Assembly (NCBI GenBank): GCA_024280995.1
Contig: JAMXLM010000023.1
Coordinates: 78,319 to 142,318, forward strand
Source: Candidatus Dormiibacterota bacterium
GTDB taxonomy: Bacteria > Chloroflexota > Dormibacteria > Dormibacterales > Dormibacteraceae
Reading direction: 5' to 3'
Length of the DNA: 64,000 nucleotides
The translations under genes were made by a program, and so were the position numbers. Within the stretch, counting starts at the first letter, position 1. The number at the start of each line of letters is the position of its first letter. Below the pieces are notes generated by a model. The model saw only the letters and a list, made by a program, of their open reading frames with translations. It searched no databases and was not told the origin of the DNA. Positions 34,986 through 43,602 of this stretch are shown here, in pieces.

Positions 34986-36275
34986 ATGGGCATGACGATG
35001 ACGGAGAAGATCCTGGCCCGCGGGGCGGGGCGTGACAGTGTCCGGCCCGGCGACCTGGTGCTAGCAAAGGTCGACTTCGCAATGGGTCACGACCTGACGA
35101 TCCCGCCGGCCGGAAAGATCATGCGCGAGCAGATGGGGGCGGAGAAGATCTGGGATCCAGATCGTGTCGCCGTCACGCAGGACCACTTCCAGCCCGCGAA
35201 GGACGCGGCCAGCGCGACGCTCGGCCGGCTGACGCGCGAGTTCTCCCAGCAGATGGGGATCAAGTGGTACTTCGAGGTCGGGCAGGGCGGCATCTGCCAC
35301 ACGGTGCTGCCGGAGAACGGCCTCGTCCTGCCGGGCGAGCTCGTTGTGGGCGCCGATTCGCACTCGTGCACGTACGGCGCTCTGAACAATTTCGCCACCG
35401 GCATCGGGTCGACCGACCTGGCATGCGTGCTGGCGCTCGGCGAGCTCTGGTTCCGAGTCCCGGAGACGCTGAAGTTCGTCTACCGCAACCGACTCAAGGA
35501 ATGGGTCGAGGCCAAGGATCTGATCCTCTACGTGATCGGCCAGATCGGCGTCGACGGCGCGCGCTCGAAGGCGATGGAGCACACGGGCGAGGCGCTGCGC
35601 CACATCGACATGGAGGCGCGCCTGACCATGACGAACATGGCGATCGAGGCCGGCGCCAAGAACGGGATCATGGAGTTCGACGAGGTCACTCGCGAGTACC
35701 TGGAGAGTCGCGCGAAGCGGCCGTACACGCCCGTGACCTCCGACCCCGACGCGGAGTACGAGAAGGTCTTCGAGTTCGACGCGGAGAAGGTCGAGCTGGG
35801 CGTCGCCAAGCCGATGTCCCCCGACAACTACGCGCCGCTTTCCGAGGTCGCGGGGACAAAGCTCGACCAGATCTTCATCGGCTCTTGCACCAACTCGCGC
35901 ATCACCGACTTGCGGCGCGCCGCGGCGGTCCTCGAGAACCACAAGGTTGCGCCGGGTGTGCGCCTGATCATCACGCCCTCGTCCCACCAGGTCGCGATCC
36001 AGGCGGAGAAGGAAGGATTGATTCGCACGTTCCTCGCCGCCGGCGCGGCGTGGACGACGGCGACCTGTGGGGCGTGCCTCGGCGGACACATGGGCGTGCT
36101 CGGCGAGGGCGAGGTGTGTCTCAGCACGACCAACCGCAACTTCCCTGGCCGGATGGGCCACCCGAAGGCGCAGGTATATCTCTCCAACCCCGCGGTCGCG
36201 GCGGCGAGCGCGGTGGCGGGCGTGATCACGCACCCGAGCGAGGTGCTCGCCAAGATGCCGGCGGAGATCCGCTAG
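34986..36275 (+). CDS. leuC: 3-isopropylmalate dehydratase large subunit
   Basis: The 429-aa aconitase-family protein has VGADSHSCTYGALNNFATGIGS, the 4Fe-4S ligands in GSCTNSRI and TCGACLGGHMG, and NRNFPGRMGHP. It isomerises 2- to 3-isopropylmalate together with the small subunit that follows 2 nt later. The length (about 430, not 470) corresponds to the archaeal-type LeuC/homoaconitase group, which agrees with the atypical LeuB. Confidence 0.93.
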   Translation: MGMTMTEKILARGAGRDSVRPGDLVLAKVDFAMGHDLTIPPAGKIMREQMGAEKIWDPDRVAVTQDHFQPAKDAASATLGRLTREFSQQMGIKWYFEVGQGGICHTVLPENGLVLPGELVVGADSHSCTYGALNNFATGIGSTDLACVLALGELWFRVPETLKFVYRNRLKEWVEAKDLILYVIGQIGVDGARSKAMEHTGEALRHIDMEARLTMTNMAIEAGAKNGIMEFDEVTREYLESRAKRPYTPVTSDPDAEYEKVFEFDAEKVELGVAKPMSPDNYAPLSEVAGTKLDQIFIGSCTNSRITDLRRAAAVLENHKVAPGVRLIITPSSHQVAIQAEKEGLIRTFLAAGAAWTTATCGACLGGHMGVLGEGEVCLSTTNRNFPGRMGHPKAQVYLSNPAVAAASAVAGVITHPSEVLAKMPAEIR

Positions 36276-36277
36276 AG

Positions 36278-36820
36278 GTGACCCTGCCGAAGGTCATCCG
36301 CGGCAGAGCGTGGAAGTTCGGCGCCAACATCGACACCGACCAGATCATCCCGGCGAAGTACGCGATCTACTCCCTGGACGAGAAAGAGCTCGGCAAGCAC
36401 GCGATGGAAGGAGTGCCAGGACGGGAGACGTGGGCCGGCGGCGTGACCCAGGGCGACATCCTTGTCGGGGGCTCTAACTTCGGGTGCGGATCGTCCCGCG
36501 AGATCGCGCCGGTCGCGATTCGAGGTGCGGGCATCTCGCTCGTGGTCGCCGACTCATTCGCGCGCATCTTCTTCCGCAACGCCATCAACATGGGCTATCC
36601 CATCCTGCAGTCGCCGCAGGCAGCCGAGGCGGTGGACGAGGGCGACGAGCTCGAGGTCGACCTCGAGGAAGGAGTCATCCGCAACTTCACGAAGGGCGAC
36701 GAGTACCGCGCCGAGCCGTTCCCGAAGTTCATGAACGACCTGCTGCGCATGGGCGGACTTGTGCCTTGGGTGCGCCAGCAGCTCGCCGAGAGGCGCCGCT
36801 CCGCGGCAGCGCGTGGATAA
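36278..36820 (+). CDS. leuD: 3-isopropylmalate dehydratase small subunit
   Basis: 180 aa with the swivel-domain motifs ANIDTDQIIPAKY and GGSNFGCGSSREIAPVAIRGAG (substrate loop). The GTG at 36278 follows the leuC stop by 2 nt with GAGGTG overlapping it. The C-terminal RRRSAAARG tail is extra. Its stop overlaps the GTG of the next gene by 8 nt. Confidence 0.93.
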   Translation: MTLPKVIRGRAWKFGANIDTDQIIPAKYAIYSLDEKELGKHAMEGVPGRETWAGGVTQGDILVGGSNFGCGSSREIAPVAIRGAGISLVVADSFARIFFRNAINMGYPILQSPQAAEAVDEGDELEVDLEEGVIRNFTKGDEYRAEPFPKFMNDLLRMGGLVPWVRQQLAERRRSAAARG

Positions 36821-38225
36821 CCGGCAGCGGCCGGTCGAGCTCCAGGAGCCGCTCGCGGACCTGGCTCGTGATCCCGCGCGCTTCTCGCACGATCTGACCT
36901 TCCCGCCGCCCGGCAAGATTCGCGTCTACGACGACACCCTGCGCGACGGCGAGCAGATGCCGGGCGTAGCGATCACCCCCGCCAACAAGTACGAGCTCGC
37001 GCGCGAGCTGTCCGACCTCGGTGTCCACATCATGGACGTCGGGTTTCCGTCGGTGTCGGAAGGTGAGCGCGAGACCCTGCGGCTCGTCCTCGGCGGCCGA
37101 AGGCGCGGCGAGATCCGGCCGGACCTCGAGGTCGTCTGCATGATGCGCTCGACGAGAGGCGACATCGACGCGACGATGCGCGTCATCGACGAGCTCGGCT
37201 ACCAGCGTGACGAGGTGACCTGCTTCATCTTCACGTCCGCGTCTGACCTGCACGTCAAGTACAAGCTCGGCAAGACGCTGCTGCACCGGGACGGCATCCC
37301 AGAGTCGGAGTGGCTCGAGCTGCCGGTCTCGTACTACCGCGAGGCCAACGTCCGAATGATGTGCGAGGCGATCAGGTACGCGCGAGAGCAGGGCGCTAAA
37401 TCGATCGAGTTCGGCGGTGAGGATGGAAGCCGCGCCGACGTCGGCTACATCGCCGAGCTGCACCGCGAGGGGTTGAAGGCGGGCGGTACGCGGCCCTCGA
37501 CGCCCGATACCGTCGGCTGCTACTCGCCGTTCGCGGTGCGCGAGTACATCCCGGCCATCAAGGCCGCTGCGCCCGATGCGCCGTTGGTGGTGCACTTCCA
37601 CAACGACCTCGGTCTGGGGGCGTGGAACACGGTCATGGCCTTGGGGAGCGGGGCGGAGGTGTTCACGACGAGCGTCAACGGCATCGGCGAGCGCACAGGC
37701 AATGCGCCGATGCACCAGGTGCTGCTCCAGCTGCGCTACCTGTTCGGCATCGAGATACCGAACTTCAAGTACGAGAAGCTTCGGACCCTCGCGCGGCACC
37801 TCGAGGCGATGAGCGGCATCCCGGTCCAGCCGACCGAGCCGGGCATCGGCCTCAACGTGTTCAGCCACGAGTCGGGCATCCACACCGCCGGCATGCTCAT
37901 CCACCCGGCCATCTACCAGTTCATCCCGCCGTCAGATCTCGGGGCTGAGGTCACATACGTCTACGGCAAGCACTCCGGCGCCCTGGTCATCGAGCACGCG
38001 CTGCGCGACGCCGGCATCAAGCCCGAGCCGGAGCTGGTGGGGAAGGTGCTTGTCGAAGTGAAGCGGGTGCGCGAGGAGCGGGCCGAGCGGGCCGACTTCT
38101 CAGAGTTCAACCGCGCGTATTACGAGCACCTCGAACACATGGGCCTGACTGCGGCGGAGGTTGTAGACATCGCCAGGGCGCTGACAGCAAACCAGGATTC
38201 ACGTTCTGACCCGCGCCTACACTGA
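36813..38225 (+). CDS. leuA: 2-isopropylmalate synthase-like enzyme lacking the LeuA regulatory domain
   Basis: 470 aa (start GTG 36813, inside the leuD stop). The acetyl-CoA condensing TIM barrel is complete: YDDTLRDGEQMPG, DVGFPS, EFGGEDGSRAD, HFHNDLGLG (metal His-x-His) and GIGERTGNAP. After the HSGAL-containing subdomain the protein ends in a short helical tail, so the C-terminal allosteric LeuA dimer domain is missing. It may be a leucine-insensitive IPM synthase or a homocitrate/citramalate-type synthase. Confidence 0.85.
   Translation: MDNRQRPVELQEPLADLARDPARFSHDLTFPPPGKIRVYDDTLRDGEQMPGVAITPANKYELARELSDLGVHIMDVGFPSVSEGERETLRLVLGGRRRGEIRPDLEVVCMMRSTRGDIDATMRVIDELGYQRDEVTCFIFTSASDLHVKYKLGKTLLHRDGIPESEWLELPVSYYREANVRMMCEAIRYAREQGAKSIEFGGEDGSRADVGYIAELHREGLKAGGTRPSTPDTVGCYSPFAVREYIPAIKAAAPDAPLVVHFHNDLGLGAWNTVMALGSGAEVFTTSVNGIGERTGNAPMHQVLLQLRYLFGIEIPNFKYEKLRTLARHLEAMSGIPVQPTEPGIGLNVFSHESGIHTAGMLIHPAIYQFIPPSDLGAEVTYVYGKHSGALVIEHALRDAGIKPEPELVGKVLVEVKRVREERAERADFSEFNRAYYEHLEHMGLTAAEVVDIARALTANQDSRSDPRLH
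38218..38223 (+). promoter_or_regulatory. -10 box (TACACT) for the E1 alpha gene
   Basis: TACACT overlaps the end of the leuA-like gene and lies 7 nt before GTG 38231. It gives the E1 alpha gene its own possible leaderless start despite the 5-nt gap to leuA. Confidence 0.45.
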
Positions 38226-38230
38226 TCCCC

Positions 38231-39217
38231 GTGGCGACCACGACCGCCGCCGACAAAGCCACTCGTGAGGAGTACCTCCAGATCCATCGCTGGATGTGCA
38301 TCGCCAAGGCGCTCGACGACCGCATGCACATCCTGGTGAAGCAAGGACGAGCGCCTTTCGTCGGCTCGAGCCGCGGCCACGAGGGCATCCAGGTCGCGTC
38401 GACCGCCGCCATCGGAGCCGACGACTGGCTCGTTCCGCACTACCGCGGGCTGGCGAACGCGATCGTCCGCGGGTTGACGATGAAGGAGTGGATGCTCGCG
38501 GTCTTCGCCAAGGCCGGGGATCCGCTGTCCGCCGGCCGCAACATCCCCGGCGGGTGCTACAGCTACCACCGGCTGCAGATCGCGCCCGTGTCGCAGGTGG
38601 TCGCGAGCTGGATTCCGAAAGCCGCCGGCATCGCTTACGCCGCCAAGCTGCGGAACGAGCGTTCCGTGGTGCTTTGCACCTTCGGCGACGGGGCGACGAG
38701 CCAGGGTGAGTTCCACGAAGGTGTCAACTTCGCCGCCGTGCACCGGCTGCCCGTCGTTTTCGTCTGCGAGAACAACAGCTACGCGATCTCGGTGCCCATC
38801 CGCCTGCAGATGGCCAACCCCAACGTCGCCGAGCGGGCGGCCGGTTACGGGATTCCCGGCGTGACGATCGACGGGACCGATGTGCCCGTTTGCTACGAAG
38901 CGACCCGCGAGGCCGTCGCCCGCGCACGCAGCGGCGAGGGTCCGACCCTGATTGACGCCAAGATCTGGCGCATCAATTCCCACACGTCGGAGGACAACCA
39001 GGCCAAGTACAGGACCACGGAAGAGCTCGAGGAGGCGGCGCTTCATGACCCGATCGTCCGCTTCGTCGACTGGCTGATCGGGCGGCGCTGGATCACGGCA
39101 GAGGAGGCAGCGGAGGTCCAGGCGGCTTACGACGCGGAGGCTTCCGAGGCCGCCGATTGGGCCGAGCAGCAGCCGGATCCGCTGCCTGAGGACGCGCTCA
39201 AGAACCTGTTCGGGTAG
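38231..39217 (+). CDS. 2-oxo acid dehydrogenase E1 component, alpha subunit (orphan)
   Basis: The 328-aa thiamine-diphosphate enzyme subunit has TPP motif GDGATSQGEFHEGVNFAAV...ENN and PIRLQMANPNVAERAAGYGIPG. It decarboxylates a 2-oxo acid (pyruvate or branched-chain) in complex with E1 beta, E2 and E3. None of those partners is adjacent, so it must pair with proteins encoded elsewhere. Its place after the leu-like cassette hints at a branched-chain 2-oxo acid substrate. Confidence 0.9.
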   Translation: MATTTAADKATREEYLQIHRWMCIAKALDDRMHILVKQGRAPFVGSSRGHEGIQVASTAAIGADDWLVPHYRGLANAIVRGLTMKEWMLAVFAKAGDPLSAGRNIPGGCYSYHRLQIAPVSQVVASWIPKAAGIAYAAKLRNERSVVLCTFGDGATSQGEFHEGVNFAAVHRLPVVFVCENNSYAISVPIRLQMANPNVAERAAGYGIPGVTIDGTDVPVCYEATREAVARARSGEGPTLIDAKIWRINSHTSEDNQAKYRTTEELEEAALHDPIVRFVDWLIGRRWITAEEAAEVQAAYDAEASEAADWAEQQPDPLPEDALKNLFG

Positions 39218-39271
39218 TAGTCGCTCATTCGATCCAAACGTGACAACGCATCGTTAGACTGACGGACGACC

Positions 39272-40918
39272 TTGGAAAAGGAGACCTCGGACCCGCAGGA
39301 CTCGAGTCCGCCTGAAGCCCCGCCGGACGAACCAGTTACGGCCGTCCCGACGAACGACACGACTCCCGTCTGGGCGCAAACCAGACCCGTCGCGCCTGCC
39401 GAGGACGCGCCTGGCGCCGAGTCGCACGACGACGCGGACGAGGCGCTGCCGCCCGCGATTCCGATGGAGAAAGGCGACCCTGACTGGTCGGCTCCCGAAA
39501 GTTCCACGAACGGTGAGCCTCGGGAGGCCCCGCAGTGGGCCGCCACCATCCCGACCTCTCCAGGCGACCCCGTCGACGAAGGGCAGCCCGTCGAGCAGGC
39601 CAGGGAGACCCCCAAGGAGGCGGCCTGGTCGCAGGCCGTCGCCGCCGCAGCGCCCCACGCTGCAGCGCCGGAGGCCGCACCCAAAGCGGCAGCGCAGGAC
39701 GCCGCGCCGGACGCCGCACCCGAGACCGCGACCGAGCCGGAGCCAAAAGAGGAGCCACCCGTCGCCGCGCCGATCACCGAGCCGCCCAGGGCTGTCGCCG
39801 CCGACGCGCTCAAGGCGACGTGGCCGCCGCGCTCCGAGAGCACGCCCGCCCCCGCCGTGGAAACCGACATCTGGCCGCCGGACCCGCCGACCGAGCCGTC
39901 GATGCCGGCGTGGCCGCCTTCGTCGGAGCTCGGCGGACATGCTCAGCCATCCGAAGAGGAGGGCGAGGAGCCGGCCACGCCCGCGCAGGCGATTCCGACC
40001 TGGCCGGACTCATTCGACGAGACCGCCCCCGCGCCGGCAGAGCCGGCCGCGCAGGCGCACGAGGAGCCCGCCGCGACCGCGCCGCCTCGAGACGCCCAGC
40101 CGGCACAGACGCCACCGCCGGCGCCGGTTGCTCAACCTGTCGCTTCGGCGTCGACACCGCCGGCGATTCCGACTCCATCGACCCCGCCTTCGTCGCCCGC
40201 CCCACGGCCGGCGTGGGCTCCCGGTGCGGCGGCGGCGGACACCCCGCCGGCACCCCACAAGGAGACGGCTCCAGCGATGCAGGTCCCGTCATGGGCGCCG
40301 CGCGTGCCGCTCGCCTCCGAGCCGGGAACCCCGACCTGGTTCTCGCCCAAGGAGCAGATCCCGCACGCCACCGCCCAGCCTGTCGTTCAGCCAACGCCGC
40401 CTCCCGCACCCGCACCACCCACCGCGCCGCCGGTCGCCGGCGGACATCTGCCCGTCGCGCCGGCCCCCGCGGCGGCGCCCGTGCCGGCCCCGACCAAGCC
40501 GCAGGCGGAATCGAAGGGTGCATGGCAGGTCGTCGAGCAGCCACACGCCGCCAAGGGACCGCAAGGCCCGACCGCCGAGGATCGCTCCTACGCCGAGTGG
40601 TTCGCCTGGGCGAAGCGGGGAGGAGCGCCGGCGAGCGCGTGCCACGCGGCCGCGCAGGGGGCGTTCAAGGCTCTTGCCTCGGGCAAGGACGTCACCACCG
40701 CCGTGCAGTGGGCGACGGCGGCGATGAGCCGGCCCCCGGAGAACGTGGCCTTCGGGCGCCAGCAGTACTGCGCGTGGTTCGCGCTCGCGAACATCGACCT
40801 CAACATGGACCAGCACCGCTCCCACGCCTTCGCCGGGGCCGCGGTGGCGGCTTTGGACGCCGGGATGGACGCTTCGGCCGCCCACGTCGCCGGACTGCAG
40901 GCGGCCGGGTACCGCTAG
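39272..40918 (+). CDS. Proline/alanine-rich protein with conserved helical C-terminal domain
   Basis: 548 aa, TTG start. Residues about 1-430 are low-complexity Pro/Ala/Glu-rich and presumably disordered. The last about 110 residues (SYAEWFAWAKRGGAPASACH ... AALDAGMDASAAHVAGLQAAGYR) form a compact helical domain with recurring small motifs (two similar ACHAAAQGAF / AFAGAAVAAL segments). No signal or membrane segment. The antisense strand stays open for hundreds of codons, a consequence of composition only. Function unknown; perhaps a scaffold. Confidence 0.7.
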   Translation: MEKETSDPQDSSPPEAPPDEPVTAVPTNDTTPVWAQTRPVAPAEDAPGAESHDDADEALPPAIPMEKGDPDWSAPESSTNGEPREAPQWAATIPTSPGDPVDEGQPVEQARETPKEAAWSQAVAAAAPHAAAPEAAPKAAAQDAAPDAAPETATEPEPKEEPPVAAPITEPPRAVAADALKATWPPRSESTPAPAVETDIWPPDPPTEPSMPAWPPSSELGGHAQPSEEEGEEPATPAQAIPTWPDSFDETAPAPAEPAAQAHEEPAATAPPRDAQPAQTPPPAPVAQPVASASTPPAIPTPSTPPSSPAPRPAWAPGAAAADTPPAPHKETAPAMQVPSWAPRVPLASEPGTPTWFSPKEQIPHATAQPVVQPTPPPAPAPPTAPPVAGGHLPVAPAPAAAPVPAPTKPQAESKGAWQVVEQPHAAKGPQGPTAEDRSYAEWFAWAKRGGAPASACHAAAQGAFKALASGKDVTTAVQWATAAMSRPPENVAFGRQQYCAWFALANIDLNMDQHRSHAFAGAAVAALDAGMDASAAHVAGLQAAGYR

Positions 40919-42183
40919 CGCAGCGAGCGCACCGTCCGGCTCGCGGCCGCTACCGCGGCTGTGGCAAGCATCATTCCGCCGGCGACCACGAACAGAAGCG
41001 TCGGGTTCAGCTGAGCGATCGGACCTGACACCGCATAGGCGACGGGCGTCATGCCCATCGACGCGAGCATCACGATCGACATGACGCGTCCTTGCATCGC
41101 CTTGTCGGTCCGGCGCTGCAGCCAGCTGATGCCGTAGGTGTTGACGACGCCGGTGCCGATTCCGGCAAGCCCGAACAGCAGGGCGGCGGGGAGAAGTGAC
41201 GGGACGATGCCGACCGCGCCGACGAGAACACCGAGCCAGGCGGCGATGAAAACGATCATCAAGCCGAATTGCTTCGGTGGGGGCACGAAGCCGGAGACCA
41301 GCGCGCCGGCGGTTGCACCGATTCCCCAAGCGCCGAGCGGGATGCCGAGGCCCGAGGCGCCGGCCGCGAACCGCCCGTGCGCAAGGGTCGGCAGGCCGAC
41401 CCCTATCGCGCCGTTGGCGGCGAAGTCGATGACCGCGATCGCGATGAGAAGCACGCGGATGCCGACGTCGGACCAGGCGTAGCGAAGGCCGTCGGCGATC
41501 TGCCCGCCGAGCCCGGCGGCCTTCCTGGGTCCAGCCGCCATGGGCGCCGCTGCGACGGTGGGGAGCAGGAGCACGAACACGAGACCGACCGCGAACGACG
41601 CCGCGTCGGCGGCGAAAGCCCAGCCCGTGCCGAGCGCCTGGACGATCAACGCACCGAGCACGGGTCCGACGATCACCGAGGCCTGAGCGGTCACGTTCAG
41701 GACGGCGTTGCCCGGCTCGAGCTCGTGGTCGGCGACGATGCGCGGCAGGATCGACTGGCGCGCGGGCATGAAGAACGCGTCGACGACGCCGAACACGAAG
41801 GCTATGCCGTAGACCTCGACCATCTGCACACGGCCGGTCAGGACGAGGATCGCGAGCGGCGCGACGAAGACCGCCCGCAGCGCCATCGAGCCGAGCATCG
41901 TCGTGCGCGGCGTGAAGCGGTCGGCGAGCGCGCCGCCAACCATCATGAGGACCGCGCGCGGCAGAGCCTGGACGACGAGAACAGTCCCAAGCAGGATGCT
42001 CGAGCCGGTGAGCTGCAGGACCAGCCACGCCATCGCGATGTAGCTGAAGAAGTCGCCGAAGAGCGAGAGCGTCGTCGCCAGCCAGAGGTTGCGGAACGCG
42101 CCTGATCGGAAAACGGTCAGCGGGTTGCGCCTGGGAGGCGTCGCGGCCTCGGGCGTGATGGTCGTCTCTTCCAGTGTCTGCAT
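40915..42183 (-). CDS. MFS transporter, EntS/MFS_3 type
   Basis: About 422 aa with 12 hydrophobic segments; GGALADRFTPRTTMLGSMALRA is the loop-2/3 signature. The organisation matches MFS_3 exporters (enterobactin exporter EntS, macrolide efflux). The start is set at ATG 42183 (MQTLEETT...), preceded by GGTAAAG; the longer frame (42237) would overlap the small upstream gene. Last gene of the DUF4097/DUF2089 operon; its 3' end overlaps the convergent proline-rich gene by 4 nt. Confidence 0.88.
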   Translation of the reverse strand: MQTLEETTITPEAATPPRRNPLTVFRSGAFRNLWLATTLSLFGDFFSYIAMAWLVLQLTGSSILLGTVLVVQALPRAVLMMVGGALADRFTPRTTMLGSMALRAVFVAPLAILVLTGRVQMVEVYGIAFVFGVVDAFFMPARQSILPRIVADHELEPGNAVLNVTAQASVIVGPVLGALIVQALGTGWAFAADAASFAVGLVFVLLLPTVAAAPMAAGPRKAAGLGGQIADGLRYAWSDVGIRVLLIAIAVIDFAANGAIGVGLPTLAHGRFAAGASGLGIPLGAWGIGATAGALVSGFVPPPKQFGLMIVFIAAWLGVLVGAVGIVPSLLPAALLFGLAGIGTGVVNTYGISWLQRRTDKAMQGRVMSIVMLASMGMTPVAYAVSGPIAQLNPTLLFVVAGGMMLATAAVAAASRTVRSLR

Positions 42184-42187
42184 GGCT

Positions 42188-42373
42188 TTACCGGAGCTCC
42201 CGGCGCTGCCGGCCAGTCGGGTCGACCCGGTCAGCAAGGTTGCGGATGTACCTGGTCAGCAGTCCGGTGCGTGAGTGCGCGTAGTTGGCGATCGCGCGGG
42301 CGCGCTCCATCTCCGCGCGGCGGTCGGAGACAATCCTCGCCAGGTCTTCGGGTCCGGGTTCCATCGGGATCAT
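42188..42373 (-). CDS. 61-residue basic helical protein
   Basis: MIPMEPGPEDLARIVSDRRA..., a highly charged helical protein, preceded by a good ribosome site (GGAGGACTCAA before ATG). It lies between the DUF2089 and MFS genes with short gaps on both sides, so it is a genuine operon member. No family recognised. Confidence 0.7.
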   Translation of the reverse strand: MIPMEPGPEDLARIVSDRRAEMERARAIANYAHSRTGLLTRYIRNLADRVDPTGRQRRELR

Positions 42374-42384
42374 TTGAGTCCTCC

Positions 42385-42765
42385 TCAGCCTCTGTCATTG
42401 AGGCGCTTGATCGCCTCTTCGATGTCGAGCTCGCCGCGGGCCACCTGCTCCATCAGCTCGACGCGCGAGGGGGCGGGGGTGGCGGGCCGCTCGATGCCGA
42501 GCTTCCCGAGCAGCGCGTCGAAGCGAGCGCGGGCCGTCGGGTAGCTCACACCGAGGTGTCGTTCGAGGTCCTTCATGTTTCCGCGCGAGGCGAGAAAGAC
42601 TCGCAGCACGTCGCGGTCCTCGTCGGTCAGCACACAGAACTCGCACTGGGCGAAGGCGCCCGAAAGCTCCGTGTTGCAGTCGGGGCACGTGAGACGCGTG
42701 GTCGCCAGCCGCTGGTTGCAAACCGGGCAGTTCGAAGGCGGGCGCCGCAGGTTGGTGCGCGCCAT
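42385..42765 (-). CDS. DUF2089-like regulatory protein
   Basis: 126 aa. An N-terminal zinc-ribbon-like part (CPVCNQRLATTRLTCPDCNTEL, two CxxC pairs, then CEFC) is followed by a helix-turn-helix-like part: LTDEDRDVLRVFLASRGNMKDLERHLGVSYPTARARFDALL. DUF2089 proteins usually lie beside a SHOCT/DUF4097 gene, as here, and are predicted regulators of that operon. ATG overlaps the upstream stop (ATGA). Confidence 0.85.
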   Translation of the reverse strand: MARTNLRRPPSNCPVCNQRLATTRLTCPDCNTELSGAFAQCEFCVLTDEDRDVLRVFLASRGNMKDLERHLGVSYPTARARFDALLGKLGIERPATPAPSRVELMEQVARGELDIEEAIKRLNDRG

Positions 42766-43526
42766 CAGCCGACGCTCACCTTGACGTCGCCCATCGTGCA
42801 GCTGATGTCCAGGGTGCCGGCACCCGTGCCGAGGACCCGGTTCTCGATGCCGTCGATCTTGACGTCGCCCATCGTGGTGTGGGCTTGCAGGCGAACGTTG
42901 GATGTGCGGTCCAGCCTCACCTTGACCTCGCCCATCTGGCACTTGATCGAGCTCATCCCTCCGTCGAGCCGGCCGTCCGCGTTGAGGTTGCCGGCGGCGA
43001 CTGAGAGGTTCACCGGACCAGCGAAGCCGTCGACGATGCAGTTGCCGGCCTGCACGTCGCTCGTGATGGGTCCCTTCACGCCCTGGATGCGGACGTTCCC
43101 GGCCTGCACCGTGCTGTGCAGGGCGAGCTCAGGGTTGACCCGGACGATCAGGTTGCGGCCGAACTCGAGGCCCGGGATGGAGATCCGAGCGTATGGGCGG
43201 TTGAACTCGAACGTGGTGTCGTCGTTGAGCAGCGACTGGTCGATGACCATCGTGTCGCCGTCCTGTCGTGCCTTGTGCGGCCCTTCGGCCACCGCGGTGG
43301 CCACCGACGGGTCGCCGATGATCTCGGCATTCCCGAAGCGAGAGGTGACCCGGACCCTGGTGATTCCCGTGGCCGGCGCCGGCTGGGGCGCCTGCGCGGC
43401 CGGGGCGCTGGCCTGGGCGGGTTGTGAAGGGGCGGACTCGAGGGCCTCCAGCCGGGCGGCCCCTTCCTCGGCCGAGATCGTCCCGGCGGCCACCTGGCTC
43501 AAGATTTCACGCTGCAGGTCTTTCAT
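42765..43526 (-). CDS. SHOCT-like plus DUF4097-type beta-helix protein
   Basis: 253 aa. The first 30 residues (MKDLQREILSQVAAGTISAEEGAARLEAL) are a SHOCT-like helical module; a Pro/Ala linker follows; the rest repeats strands of the type VRIQGVKGPITSDVQAGN, typical of DUF4097 right-handed beta-helix adhesin-like proteins. First gene of the operon; a TTGACA/TCTAAT promoter ends 7 nt before its ATG. Confidence 0.8.
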   Translation of the reverse strand: MKDLQREILSQVAAGTISAEEGAARLEALESAPSQPAQASAPAAQAPQPAPATGITRVRVTSRFGNAEIIGDPSVATAVAEGPHKARQDGDTMVIDQSLLNDDTTFEFNRPYARISIPGLEFGRNLIVRVNPELALHSTVQAGNVRIQGVKGPITSDVQAGNCIVDGFAGPVNLSVAAGNLNADGRLDGGMSSIKCQMGEVKVRLDRTSNVRLQAHTTMGDVKIDGIENRVLGTGAGTLDISCTMGDVKVSVG

Positions 43527-43533
43527 GGCGCTA

Positions 43534-43563
43534 ATTAGAAACCAACATTTGCCAATTTGTCAA
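43534..43563 (-). promoter_or_regulatory. Promoter of the DUF4097-DUF2089-MFS operon
   Basis: Minus strand: perfect TTGACA (43563-43558), 18-bp spacer, TCTAAT (43539-43534), 7 nt, ATG at 43526. The transcript would be leaderless. The spacer contains direct copies of TGACAAAT/TGGCAAAT, which could form an operator for the DUF2089 regulator. Confidence 0.6.
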
Positions 43564-43602
43564 GTCCAACTACAAAAACATCAGATCTGAACTCCGATAA
43601 GC

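Noticed and set aside
39272..40700. CRISPR-like or tandem DNA repeat in the proline-rich gene
   Set aside because: The repetition is compositional (GCC/CCG codons), with no regular unit or spacer length.
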